Source: a virus
IMG/VR virus record: IMGVR_UViG_3300027985_000820
Location: 1-29,130 of that record
Length of the DNA stretch: 29,130 bases
Direction: 5' to 3' (one strand)
The notes beneath the pieces were generated by a model that did no database searches, was not told the origin of the DNA, and saw only the letters and a program-made list of their open reading frames with translations. Shown in pieces: positions 6,891 to 13,684 of this stretch; positions within the stretch are counted from its first letter, which is position 1; each line of letters begins with the position of its first letter. The position numbers were made by a program, and so were the translations under genes.

Positions 6891-7135
6891 TGCACGTAGA
6901 AGATGGAAGATTGCGCGCAATCAATAGTGCCGAGGAGCTGAAAGCTGCTTTTGCAGCAGGATTTCAGGCTGTACCGGCTCAGCATTGGGATGAAGCGGAA
7001 GAGTATCTGCGCCTTTCGGAAAATTGTGAGACTGTAGTTGATCTCAAAAACAAGACGCCGCTGACCTCGTGGGCAAAAAAAGAGCGACAAAAGAAAAGGC
7101 GTTGGCGGAATGTCAAAAGAAAGGGCAACCGATGA
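6890..7135 (+). CDS. small unknown protein
   Basis: An 81-residue protein with the start in a TAATG overlap with the previous stop and AAGGAG just upstream. The N-terminal two thirds are mixed and acidic (SAEELKAAFAAGFQAVPAQHWDEAEEYLRL). The C-terminus is strongly basic (KKERQKKRRWRNVKRKGNR), which suggests nucleic-acid contact. I do not recognise a family. It is part of a chain of very small, overlapping early genes running to 7930. Confidence 0.65.
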   Translation: MHVEDGRLRAINSAEELKAAFAAGFQAVPAQHWDEAEEYLRLSENCETVVDLKNKTPLTSWAKKERQKKRRWRNVKRKGNR

Positions 7136-7245
7136 CCCACGCAATCGACGTGCTCTCTGGCGTCGCCCTCGGGTGGCTGGCCTGCGAGATCTATTTTTAC
7201 AGAACGAGAGGAGGACGTAAACCATGGAAAACATGGCGCTGGTAA
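7132..7245 (+). CDS. 37-residue membrane peptide
   Basis: A short frame in ATGA overlap with the previous gene. It encodes one hydrophobic segment (AIDVLSGVALGWLACEIYFY) and then a basic tail ending in WKTWRW, as expected for a single-pass inner-membrane peptide with the tail inside. The ribosome site is weak (AAAGGG). It overlaps the next small membrane protein by 22 bases. It is supported by tight tiling and composition only. Function unknown; a holin-like or host-membrane role is possible but unproven. Confidence 0.45.
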   Translation: MTHAIDVLSGVALGWLACEIYFYRTRGGRKPWKTWRW

Positions 7246-7406
7246 TCAGCTTGGTGGATACGGGAGTGATATTGACAGGGATGCTGTTTGGCATGGTGAT
7301 AGGCGCCGCAATGATGTGGTTCACAATTGATTTGAAAAGATATATGGAGGTGACTGATGGAGTTCGAAGCAATCGAGCCGAAAATGAAGGTGCTCGCCAA
7401 GGGTGA
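7224..7406 (+). CDS. 60-residue membrane protein
   Basis: The start at 7224 follows a strong GAGGAGGA ribosome site. Residues 5-33 are hydrophobic (ALVISLVDTGVILTGMLFGM continuing into VIGAAMMWF), long enough for one long or two short membrane passes, followed by a charged tail. It overlaps both neighbours. In an early operon it could alter the host membrane or be a small holin-like protein. There is no sequence proof of either. Confidence 0.6.
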   Translation: MENMALVISLVDTGVILTGMLFGMVIGAAMMWFTIDLKRYMEVTDGVRSNRAENEGARQG

Positions 7407-7557
7407 GCCTGGAGTTGTGGTGCGGACTGGGAAGTATGAGTTTTTCGAGATGCTTCCGCAGATGGAATATGTGGATGTAGAAGTAGACGGTGTGATCCGG
7501 AGATACGACATCGACGAGGTGCAGCCGTATGAAGAGGAGAAAACATGCCAAGAATGA
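7357..7557 (+). CDS. small beta-rich unknown protein
   Basis: A 66-residue acidic protein with a GGAGGTG ribosome site before ATG 7357, overlapping the previous gene by 50 bases. The pattern of alternating hydrophobic and charged residues (KGEPGVVVRTGKYEFFEMLP, then VDVEVDGVIRRYDIDEV) suggests a small SH3-like or beta-barrel fold, as seen in many phage accessory proteins. No family recognised. Confidence 0.65.
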   Translation: MEFEAIEPKMKVLAKGEPGVVVRTGKYEFFEMLPQMEYVDVEVDGVIRRYDIDEVQPYEEEKTCQE

Positions 7558-7703
7558 CCTACAAAACATGGTTTGCAAAGCTCAAAGAGATCGCGGATGC
7601 CAACAGCATCGAGGTTGAGAGTGACAACTGGTGGCAGGATGACTATCGCGCCGGACTGACGCCGCAGGAGGCGTTTGATGAAGAATACGGATGGAAACTG
7701 TAA
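7545..7703 (+). CDS. 52-residue unknown protein
   Basis: This short gene has a GAGGAG ribosome site before ATG 7545. It overlaps the previous gene by 13 bases and meets the next in a TAATG. The product is tryptophan rich and acidic (TYKTWFAKLKEIADANSIEV, then DNWWQDDYRAGLTPQEAFDE). The LTPQEAFDEEY ending resembles many short phage proteins with a helix near the C-terminus. Function unknown. The tiling on both sides makes it very likely real. Confidence 0.65.
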   Translation: MPRMTYKTWFAKLKEIADANSIEVESDNWWQDDYRAGLTPQEAFDEEYGWKL

Positions 7704-7930
7704 TGACCACAAAATATGACGTAGGGCAAACAGTATATCGCCCAGATGGATGCGATATAAACGTAATTGCTATCAGGATTGAAAAAGGACTCGACAAAGT
7801 GTTGATCACGTATTTCATGGATGATGCACAAAAATATGAAGAGGAGGATCTTCATGGAGACTTCTATGAGTACATGGAGTATCACAGAAAAAACTTCAAA
7901 GGGAGAAAGCCCCCCACAGAGCAGCCATAG
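7703..7930 (+). CDS. small unknown protein
   Basis: A 75-residue protein. The start at 7703 is chosen because it shares TAATG with the previous stop; an in-frame ATG at 7691 is the alternative. The beginning (TTKYDVGQTVYRPDGCDINV) looks like the start of a small beta-barrel, and the C-terminal part is acidic and tyrosine rich (EEEDLHGDFYEYMEYHRKNF). No family recognised. The run of tiny overlapping genes ends here, 51 bases before the DUF3164 gene. Confidence 0.6.
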   Translation: MTTKYDVGQTVYRPDGCDINVIAIRIEKGLDKVLITYFMDDAQKYEEEDLHGDFYEYMEYHRKNFKGRKPPTEQP

Positions 7931-7981
7931 GGCTGCTTGATGGAGCGCTACAAGTCGCCCAATTCAAAACAAGGACAAAGC

Positions 7982-8656
7982 ATGCCAAAGAAAGATGAAC
8001 GCGGGTTCTGGCAAAGCAAGGACGGTGACTTCCGTCACCCGGATATGGTTCCGATGGACAAGCAGCTCGAAGACCAGACGGTAGAAAAGCTGGTTGCCAA
8101 AGCAAAAGAGGTGCAGCAGCTACTGATCGAATTCAAGAGTACTGCCTATGAGGAGTGCTTCACATTCATCGAGCTGCTGCGTGACAAGTACGGCATGGAT
8201 CGCATGGAGAGTTCTCGCATGGGAAGCGTCACACTACGAACATACAATGGCTCTGCAGAGGTACAGATACAGGTCGCGAAGCTGATCAGCTTCGACCAGA
8301 AGCTCTCTCTGGCAAAAGAGAAAGCAGATGAGTATCTGATAGAGAAGACGGAGCATGCCGACCCTGAGATTCGGACGCTGATCACCAAGGCTTTCGAAGT
8401 CAAGAACGGGCGCATCGATGTCAAGAAGATCCTCGCGCTGAAGTCGTACGGCATCAAGCATCCAAAGTGGCTGCAGGCCATGGAGCTGATCGACGATGCA
8501 ACGGAGATCGCAGGCACTAAGAGCTACATCCGGTTCCGTGAGCGTGAAGGCGGGGCTATCGACGGTCAGATGATCAACATCGCTCTTGATCTTGCTGCAC
8601 TCCCGGTGCATGAAACGAAACGTGATGAGGATGATGACGATGACGATGTCGCGTGA
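7982..8656 (+). CDS. DUF3164 family phage protein
   Basis: A 224-residue protein resembling the DUF3164 family found next to transposition genes in many Mu-like phages. It has the typical start with an FW.. and ..MVP..K motif, a long helical centre (VEKLVAKAKEVQQLLIEFKS), the YGMDRMESSRMGSVTLRTYNG beta segment, and KLISFDQKLSLAKEKADEYL. The molecular role of the family is unknown. The start at 7982 is preferred for its AAGGA site; ATG 7940 is in frame but lacks one. The end is a run of aspartates that overlaps the next gene by 17 bases. Confidence 0.8.
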   Translation: MPKKDERGFWQSKDGDFRHPDMVPMDKQLEDQTVEKLVAKAKEVQQLLIEFKSTAYEECFTFIELLRDKYGMDRMESSRMGSVTLRTYNGSAEVQIQVAKLISFDQKLSLAKEKADEYLIEKTEHADPEIRTLITKAFEVKNGRIDVKKILALKSYGIKHPKWLQAMELIDDATEIAGTKSYIRFREREGGAIDGQMINIALDLAALPVHETKRDEDDDDDDVA

Positions 8657-9128
8657 ATATAGCAGCGCGGAAGCATCTGAAATCATCAGAGTTGGAGAGG
8701 ATGAGCTACTGGTGTTGCGCAAAAAAGTAGGTATCGACATGGTAGGAAAGATGACGGAATCCAATATTTCTGCCATCAAAAGCTACAGACGTAATGTGCA
8801 GGGTGTTCCAGATCTACGCCCGGAAGAATATCGGGTATGTGATACATGCATGGAAGAGAAACCGATGATTAACTTTCCAACTCGCGGACGTGGACACTCT
8901 AAAACATGCATGGCATGCCAAACTCAAGAGGAGGATAGCAGTGAACAACAGACGGAGACACCGCAGATTAAGAAAGATGAAGCGCCGATAAGCAAGCAGC
9001 GCGCAAAGGAACTCGTGAAAGAAGCCTATGACCTTGGATTCCGACATGGTGAACAGCTTGGAATAGAGCGAGGGCGTGTTGTGAATGACAGCGTCGGAAT
9101 GCTTGAGCTGCTTGGTGATGTGTCATGA
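8640..9128 (+). CDS. zinc-ribbon protein
   Basis: A 162-residue protein. Several ATGs lie in a row; 8640 is chosen because GAGG ends nine bases upstream, with 8646 as alternative. After an N-terminal helical region comes a CxxC...CxxC knuckle: CDTCMEEK and KTCMAC at about residues 67-93, separated by 19 residues. A charged linker and a helical C-terminus (QRAKELVKEAYDLGFRHGEQ) follow. Such ribbons bind one zinc and usually DNA, RNA or protein. Early phage location suggests a regulator or nucleic-acid accessory. It overlaps the HD gene by ATGA. Confidence 0.65.
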   Translation: MTMSREYSSAEASEIIRVGEDELLVLRKKVGIDMVGKMTESNISAIKSYRRNVQGVPDLRPEEYRVCDTCMEEKPMINFPTRGRGHSKTCMACQTQEEDSSEQQTETPQIKKDEAPISKQRAKELVKEAYDLGFRHGEQLGIERGRVVNDSVGMLELLGDVS

Positions 9129-9694
9129 ATACTGCTAACTTCATAGTCCTTTCATCAGGCGCACGCTTCTACTTCCATGATATGGCCGCCAATGACATCC
9201 ACATTGAAGATATTGCAACGGCACTCTCGAACATCTGCCGCTTTGGAGGACATTGCGGCAAGTTCTACAGCGTCGCGCAGCACTCCGTGATGGTGTCTCA
9301 CCTTGTGCCTGAAGAACATGCACTGGCTGCATTGCTGCATGATGCCACGGAAGCCTATGTCGGCGACATGGTTCGACCATTGAAGCGGCAGATATCTCAC
9401 TACCGGGAGATAGAGCAGATCGTATCACGCCTGATCGAACTGGAGTTTGGTATAGACCTGCATCACCCGGAGATCAAGAATGCAGACAACCGGGCACTTT
9501 ACGCGGAGGCCATGCACTTTTTTGGAAGTGTTGAGGATTGGAAACTTGATGGGTACGAATGTTTATATCATATTGATCCATTTTCACCAGACGAGGCAAG
9601 GGAGTTGTTTATGGGACGATTTCTTGAGCTGATTCCAAGCAAACCATCACCGATGTTCGATCACTACATAAAGCGCTTCACCAAGCTGACTTAA
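9125..9694 (+). CDS. HD-domain phosphohydrolase (YfbR/DatZ-like)
   Basis: A 189-residue metal-dependent hydrolase of the HD superfamily. Motifs are IEDIATALS, GGHCGKFYSVAQHSV (H43 and H53), LLHDATEAY (H72, D73, E76) and a final aspartate in NADNR (D121). The same architecture occurs in 5'-deoxynucleotidases of the YfbR group and in DatZ, the phage dATP triphosphohydrolase used by phages with 2-aminoadenine DNA. So it most likely dephosphorylates deoxynucleotides and shapes the pool during replication. No PurZ-like gene is in the window, so a modified-base role is not supported here. It ends the operon, with a GC hairpin just downstream. Confidence 0.8.
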   Translation: MNTANFIVLSSGARFYFHDMAANDIHIEDIATALSNICRFGGHCGKFYSVAQHSVMVSHLVPEEHALAALLHDATEAYVGDMVRPLKRQISHYREIEQIVSRLIELEFGIDLHHPEIKNADNRALYAEAMHFFGSVEDWKLDGYECLYHIDPFSPDEARELFMGRFLELIPSKPSPMFDHYIKRFTKLT

Positions 9695-9696
9695 CA

Positions 9697-9716
9697 GGCC
9701 GCCCACCGGGGCGACC
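9697..9716 (+). terminator. GC-rich hairpin after the HD gene
   Basis: CGCCC (9700-9704) pairs with GGGCG (9709-9713), and an outer GG/CC pair adds to it with one mismatch, starting 3 bases after the stop. There is no good U-tract, so it is at best a weak terminator or a message-end stabiliser between the HD gene and the replication block. Confidence 0.35.
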
Positions 9717-9769
9717 GCTTGAGTCTGTTTGAAACACTCTCATTTCATTTTGAAAAATAAGGAAAGGCA

Positions 9770-10117
9770 ATGGCTGGAATACGTGAAGAGATAGAAGAGA
9801 TTGTCGCACATCTGAATGATGTGGTAAAGACCAACTACCGTGCCGGATCAAAAAAGACGCAAAGGCTCATTTTGGTACATCTTGGGAAAGGCTTCACCGT
9901 AGATGATTTCAAAATGGTTCATCTCATAAAGGCTGCTGACTGGATGGGGACAGACTTCGCAAAGTACCTGCGCCCGGAGACGCTCTACGGCAGCAAATTC
10001 GAGAGCTACCTAAACCAGCCCATGAGCGACGCGCAGAAGCTCAAAATGATCATGCAGGCCACCGGTAAGAGCGCCACAGAGGTGCGTGACATGATGATGA
10101 ACGGTGACAGACCATGA
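9770..10117 (+). CDS. stand-alone Phg_2220_C-type replication domain
   Basis: A 115-residue protein with an AAGGAAAGG site before ATG 9770. Residues 9-83 closely follow the pattern of the conserved phage replication C-terminal domain (Phg_2220_C): helix EEIVAHLNDVV, GSKKTQRLILVHLGKGFTVD, WMGTDFAKYLRPETLYG, KFESYLNQ. In the known family this domain sits at the C-terminus of replisome-organiser or DnaD-like initiators. Here it is a free-standing protein. It starts a unit of three genes with the RepA-like helicase and so probably acts in loading or recruiting the replication machinery. It overlaps the next gene by ATGA. Confidence 0.8.
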   Translation: MAGIREEIEEIVAHLNDVVKTNYRAGSKKTQRLILVHLGKGFTVDDFKMVHLIKAADWMGTDFAKYLRPETLYGSKFESYLNQPMSDAQKLKMIMQATGKSATEVRDMMMNGDRP

Positions 10118-10674
10118 AGGCGCATTTGCGTGATAGCATCGTCCGCTCTCTTGGCATAGAAGGCGATCTGTTCGCTCTTCCAATGATCGAATCGATCATC
10201 AATGAGATTCCAGAAGATCAGTATCAGGTATTTTTTGATGCGCTCCATGGTGACGAGCATAAGTTCCTACGCGGACTCGACCGGGTGCAAAAGGTGGCGA
10301 AGATCTTTAAGGAGAACCGCAATGCGGCACTGCTCGGCGGAACCTACTCGAAAGCCAAAGAGATAGCAGACAGATTCTATGCCATACGCCGCGCCGTCTC
10401 CGAGTACGCAGAGCGAAATATCAAAGAGGGCAGCCAGAAAGATTTCTTCAACCGTGTGAAGTATAAAGAGATCACGATCCACGGAGAGCCTCTTACCAAG
10501 CAGGAGCTTTACGTCCTGGACAAACTCGGCGGCGGCGCATGGCTCTATGGGCTGATCTTCGAGGCGAACTCCGGCGTGGTGGTAGAGCGGATCGACCAGA
10601 TCATCCGTGACGCCATACTGGAGAAGCAGCAGAAGCAGCTTGGGAAGAACGAAATGAAAAGGATTGGTGTATGA
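10114..10674 (+). CDS. unknown protein of the replication block
   Basis: A 186-residue mostly helical, charged protein, in ATGA overlap with the Phg_2220_C gene. Sections such as HKFLRGLDRVQKVAKIFKEN and AKEIADRFYAIRRAVSEYAE suggest long helices, followed by a part with YKEITIHGEPLTKQELYVLD and GGGAWLYG. No known motif is recognised. Position between a replication-domain protein and a helicase suggests a partner such as a loader or primase-like accessory, by context only. Confidence 0.7.
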   Translation: MKAHLRDSIVRSLGIEGDLFALPMIESIINEIPEDQYQVFFDALHGDEHKFLRGLDRVQKVAKIFKENRNAALLGGTYSKAKEIADRFYAIRRAVSEYAERNIKEGSQKDFFNRVKYKEITIHGEPLTKQELYVLDKLGGGAWLYGLIFEANSGVVVERIDQIIRDAILEKQQKQLGKNEMKRIGV

Positions 10675-10678
10675 CTTT

Positions 10679-10723
10679 GCAACACTCATGCAACACTGAA
10701 AGCCCTGTTTTACTGAGTGTTGC
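10679..10723. repeat. GAGTGTTG repeats ahead of the RepA-like gene
   Basis: GCAACACTC (10679-10687) and GCAACACTG (10690-10698) are direct repeats with an 11-bp period. An inverted copy, GAGTGTTGC, lies at 10715-10723, making a perfect 9-bp inverted repeat with the first. The cluster occupies the whole gap before the helicase gene and could be its operator or an origin-type site. Confidence 0.7.
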
Positions 10724-10749
10724 AGTGATATCAGTTTTGGAGGTGTATT

Positions 10750-11664
10750 GTGTTTGATTTTCTACAGGAAGAGTGGTTGCTCACCGAAGAGAAGCTTCAC
10801 AGCAAAACAGAGTACTACATTGAGAACTTCATTCCCAAAGAAGGGATTACGATGTGGTACGCAAAATCAGGAGAGGGAAAAACATGGTTTTCCCTTGCTG
10901 TAGCCAAGTATATTCTTGACAATCATTCTGATGTGCGTGTGCTGATCTACATGGATTTTGACAACCCCCGTGCAACACTGTCTGATCGGAATGTTGAGCT
11001 GCTAATTTCAAATTATCATAACTTCAAGTTTCTTCATCGGTCAACTATCTCTATCAGCCCTTCAGAGTTGCTTGTCAACATTGGAAAGGGTGCATTCGGA
11101 GAGAATTATAAAGACTGTATTTTTATGATAGATGCCGCCCGTGACGTTGCCGAGGGAGACATGTATAACGATACGAAAGTACGGGCAATGATGGATGTAT
11201 GCAAAAATATACGGGAAGCCAGAGGCACGATCATATTCAACCACCATGCAACAAAGAACGGAAAGCAGATTGATGGCTCCGGAGAGTTTGCTAAAAGTTT
11301 GGATGTACTATACAGACTGGGGCAGCACTCGAAAACAGAAGGCATGATTCATTTGAACCTCGATGCTGAAAAAGAGCGCCTCCCTGTACTCGATCAAACT
11401 TTTACGGTAGACACAAAAACACTATGCCTGAGACCTATGGACGACAGAGTGGCGCGGATTGACGGTGATGATAAGGCATTCATTGACCAGGTAAAAGATG
11501 TCCTGTCAAAAACAAAAGACGGCATGGGGCAGAGCGAACTCCTTGCCAAGATGGGGCTTGAAAAAAGTGATAGACCTGCAAGAGCAAGACTGGAAGCCTT
11601 CACGGGCACATTCTGGAACGTGGCACAGGGTGCACGCAATTCAAAAGTCTATACATTGGTATAG
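10750..11664 (+). CDS. RepA-like hexameric helicase ATPase (AAA_25/RecA fold)
   Basis: A 304-residue protein; GTG start at 10750 with GGAGG seven bases upstream. Walker A is AKSGEGKT (38-45, first glycine replaced by alanine). An IYMDFDNP segment is near 67-73, Walker B is CIFMIDAA (123-130), and IIFNHHATKN (161-170) matches the sensor strand of the RepA/DnaB-like RecA-fold helicases. The last 60 residues look like a winged helix (GMGQSELLAKMGLEKSDRPA). Plasmid and satellite RepA proteins of this type unwind DNA as hexamers at an origin. Mu itself relies on host helicase, so this gene is unusual here. GAGTGTTG repeats lie on both sides. Confidence 0.82.
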   Translation: MFDFLQEEWLLTEEKLHSKTEYYIENFIPKEGITMWYAKSGEGKTWFSLAVAKYILDNHSDVRVLIYMDFDNPRATLSDRNVELLISNYHNFKFLHRSTISISPSELLVNIGKGAFGENYKDCIFMIDAARDVAEGDMYNDTKVRAMMDVCKNIREARGTIIFNHHATKNGKQIDGSGEFAKSLDVLYRLGQHSKTEGMIHLNLDAEKERLPVLDQTFTVDTKTLCLRPMDDRVARIDGDDKAFIDQVKDVLSKTKDGMGQSELLAKMGLEKSDRPARARLEAFTGTFWNVAQGARNSKVYTLV

Positions 11665-11730
11665 GAGTACAACATACACAAAACTGCAACACTCCATAAA
11701 ATAGGGATTTGAGTGTTGTTCGAGTGTTGA
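11649..11730. repeat. hairpin and GAGTGTTG repeats after the RepA-like gene
   Basis: CTATAC-ATTG-GTATAG (11649-11664) is a perfect hairpin including the helicase stop codon. Then GCAACACTC (11686-11694) is followed by GAGTGTTGT (11711-11719) and GAGTGTTGA (11722-11730), the last two with an 11-bp period. The arrangement mirrors the cluster upstream of the gene: a pair in one orientation facing a single inverted copy. Confidence 0.7.
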
Positions 11731-11749
11731 AAATATGAAAGGACAGATA

Positions 11750-12235
11750 ATGGGACACTACTTGCATATCAAGCCGCACGATATGTCGCAATACATACAA
11801 TACTACGGCGTACGAGCTCCTTCTGATTTTTTTGAGATGATGAAATATACGGATTTTCTTCACATGTACCCTATATGCGTGATCGAAAACGGTTCGATAA
11901 AAGCCGCAGCTGTAGCATTTTCAAGGGATGAAGCCTGCGATCTTTTCAAAAATGATGCAAAAAAAGAATGGTACAGAATGCACGTGTCATACATCATTTT
12001 GGCATGCCCTGAAATTGTCAAGGAACTCCAGCTTCTTCCTATGGATGAGGCGCCAAGAGATGGAAATGCAATATATATCGAGGCTGTTGGAATCACGCAA
12101 TACGAAGATGATGCACCTCGTGTCTATCAGGATATCGCATACTGGAGAGATGGAATGTGGAGAAAAAAAGACGGCTCCAATATTTTGGGTAGGTCTGTGG
12201 GATGGTTTCCACTAATTTTAGGGATGGATACGTGA
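11750..12235 (+). CDS. DUF551-like unknown protein
   Basis: A 161-residue protein; ATG 11750 is chosen for its AAAGGA site, with an upstream ATG at 11735 lacking one. The C-terminal half has the pattern LLPMDEAPRDGNAIYIEA, then VYQDIAYWRDGMW and VGWFPL, which resembles the short DUF551-type domain common in phages. The N-terminal half (HYLHIKPHDMSQYIQYYGVR) is not recognised. Function unknown. It is AT rich compared with the helicase and flanked by repeat-bearing gaps, so it looks like a cargo gene. Confidence 0.65.
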   Translation: MGHYLHIKPHDMSQYIQYYGVRAPSDFFEMMKYTDFLHMYPICVIENGSIKAAAVAFSRDEACDLFKNDAKKEWYRMHVSYIILACPEIVKELQLLPMDEAPRDGNAIYIEAVGITQYEDDAPRVYQDIAYWRDGMWRKKDGSNILGRSVGWFPLILGMDT

Positions 12236-12388
12236 AGCAGCACTAAAAAGTACAACACCTGCTACTCTTACAACTGCCCCTATAAATAGGGGCCAAACTG
12301 TTGTAAAACTGTTTCAATTCTCTATATATCTTCAAAGCATACCTAACAATCATACAACCATCGACATATCACGAACAGGAGGAAAATA
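12236..12388. other. intergenic region with CCCCTA hairpin
   Basis: There is no gene in these 153 bases. A perfect hairpin CCCCTA-TAAA-TAGGGG is at 12277-12292, with no U-tract on either side. The following TGTTGTAAAACTG (12299-12311) matches the sequence beside the left-end repeats (259-270), and CAACACC (12254-12260) is a weak copy of the GAGTGTTG motif. It probably serves as a control region for the next gene set. Confidence 0.5.
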
Positions 12389-12640
12389 ATGCATAATAGA
12401 CCCATGAACCCGAAAGAGGTTTTCAAAAAGTATATCAATGAAAATATCATTACAGATTCATTCGGTAATGAGATAGCAAAGGGTGATGAGTGCTTTTTTT
12501 GGACAAATCCACTACAAAGAGTACGGTATAGATTTCACGCCATATATCAAAGGGATGTAGATAGACCATACATATCAGTTGATGTAGATGACAACGATGA
12601 TCTGAGCTGGTGGGCATATTGTGAAAAGGTGGCCCCATGA
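12389..12640 (+). CDS. small unknown protein
   Basis: An 83-residue protein with a strong AGGAGG ribosome site before ATG 12389. Likely a small beta fold: GNEIAKGDECFFW, VRYRFHAIYQ, YISVDVDDNDDLSWWAYCEK. The N-terminal helix carries PKEVFKKYINEN. There are two cysteines and no signal peptide. No family recognised. It leads a chain of overlapping genes running to the Mor activator. Confidence 0.65.
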   Translation: MHNRPMNPKEVFKKYINENIITDSFGNEIAKGDECFFWTNPLQRVRYRFHAIYQRDVDRPYISVDVDDNDDLSWWAYCEKVAP

Positions 12641-12687
12641 GACCAATCAGCAAGCAGTGGCTGCAAACACACTACAAGGAGACCTAA
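12637..12687 (+). CDS. possible 16-residue leader peptide
   Basis: A frame of 16 codons begins in ATGA overlap with the preceding stop and ends in TAATG overlap with the next start. Its last codons contain the AAGGAG ribosome site of the next gene, so its translation may couple the two genes. Only the exact fit at both ends supports it; the peptide MRPISKQWLQTHYKET has no known match. Confidence 0.3.
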   Translation: MRPISKQWLQTHYKET

Positions 12688-12977
12688 TGCAAGGGACGTC
12701 ATATCTTGAATATTTTGCCGAGATTGGCGTACATGTAGAGAAAAGTAAAACAATGCAGTTTACATGTACGGTATGTGGTTCTACGCATCAAAACACTGAT
12801 GTGTATAGTTTTACACTTTTTAAGCACCGCTCTGTGGATTATGTTGAGTATCTTAGCAACAGTAAGATTCAAAAGGAAATGGATAATTACAAAAAATCTC
12901 TTGGTATTCGGCTCTTTTATTATTGGGATAGCCTTTGCGAACGTTGCGTTCATGCGAATGTCAGGGGCGCATTATGA
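12687..12977 (+). CDS. small zinc-finger-like protein
   Basis: A 96-residue protein, AAGGAG before ATG 12687. It contains two CxxC pairs, FTCTVCGS (about residues 26-31) and LCERCVHAN (near 86-90). They are placed to bind one zinc across a helical middle (YVEYLSNSKIQKEMDNYKKS). It looks like a single-zinc adaptor or regulator. It overlaps gemA by ATGA. Confidence 0.65.
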   Translation: MQGTSYLEYFAEIGVHVEKSKTMQFTCTVCGSTHQNTDVYSFTLFKHRSVDYVEYLSNSKIQKEMDNYKKSLGIRLFYYWDSLCERCVHANVRGAL

Positions 12978-13393
12978 ACCGCACCCAGTATCGCGTCATG
13001 CTGATCAAGCAGATTCATGTTTCACACCGCTACCGCGACTATTTCATCTACCAGCGTGAAGAGTACGAAGAGCTTCTACATGAGCATTTCGGTGTCACCA
13101 GCTCGAAACATCTGAATATTGACCAGCTCGTCATGCTATGCGACTGGATGAACTTCCGCATTGATATTCTCCCCGTTCAGAAAAAGAAAGCTGATCTCGT
13201 AACACCGGCGCAGCTCACCACTATACGCGGCATGTGGAGCCAGTATGCCAAAGACACCAGCGACGAAGCACTGCTGAAGTTCGTGAAAAAGATCATCGGA
13301 GAGCAGTACTTACACATCAAAAGCCTGAAGCTCGAAGAGGCACAGAAAATCATACCGGTGCTGGACAAGATGCAGCATGCAAAGGGGCGGTGA
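12974..13393 (+). CDS. GemA family regulator (DUF1018, Mu gp16-like)
   Basis: A 139-residue protein of the GemA/DUF1018 family. The first half matches the family start (YRVMLIKQIHVSHRYRDYFI, then REEYEELLHEHFGVTSSKHL). The second half has TPAQLTTIRGMWSQYAKD and EEAQKIIPVLDKMQ. In Mu, GemA changes host gene expression, reportedly through DNA supercoiling. In Mu-like phages it regularly precedes mor, as here. ATG 12974 overlaps the previous stop by ATGA and the gene ends in TGATG with mor. Confidence 0.85.
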   Translation: MNRTQYRVMLIKQIHVSHRYRDYFIYQREEYEELLHEHFGVTSSKHLNIDQLVMLCDWMNFRIDILPVQKKKADLVTPAQLTTIRGMWSQYAKDTSDEALLKFVKKIIGEQYLHIKSLKLEEAQKIIPVLDKMQHAKGR

Positions 13394-13662
13394 TGGATGA
13401 AAATGAAAAGATAACAAGCTTCGATATGTTCGAGCAGTTCTATGAGGACTGCCGTGATCTTCCCATCGAAGAGGTAGTCAAAAAATACAGCTCATGGAGC
13501 GTTTACGTGCCGTCATACAAAGGCACCTACCGAAATGAGAAAATACTCAGTGACTATGCAGATGGCATGAGCATACCAGATATTGCAAGGAAGTATGAAC
13601 TCTCGCCAAAGCAGATATATGAAATCACGTATGATATGCGTAACCCGACACTAGACATTTGA
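13393..13662 (+). CDS. Mor/C family late transcription activator
   Basis: An 89-residue protein of the Mor family (Mu Mor is 129), here shorter at the N-terminus. The dimer region includes DLPIEEVVKKYSSWSVYVPS with the conserved W..Y.P strand. The HTH is at residues 56-80 (ADGMSIPDIARKYELSPKQI). Mor-type activators bind as dimers upstream of promoters lacking a good -35 and recruit RNA polymerase. The likely targets are the divergent head and tail promoters at 22822-22914, which have -10 elements but no -35. Only one Mor/C-type gene is seen, so it probably does the work of both Mu activators. Confidence 0.87.
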   Translation: MDENEKITSFDMFEQFYEDCRDLPIEEVVKKYSSWSVYVPSYKGTYRNEKILSDYADGMSIPDIARKYELSPKQIYEITYDMRNPTLDI

Positions 13663-13684
13663 TAGAATGTGAAAAAGGAAAAGT

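Noticed and set aside
12277-12292. CCCCTA-TAAA-TAGGGG hairpin as a terminator
   Set aside because: There is no U-tract on either strand.
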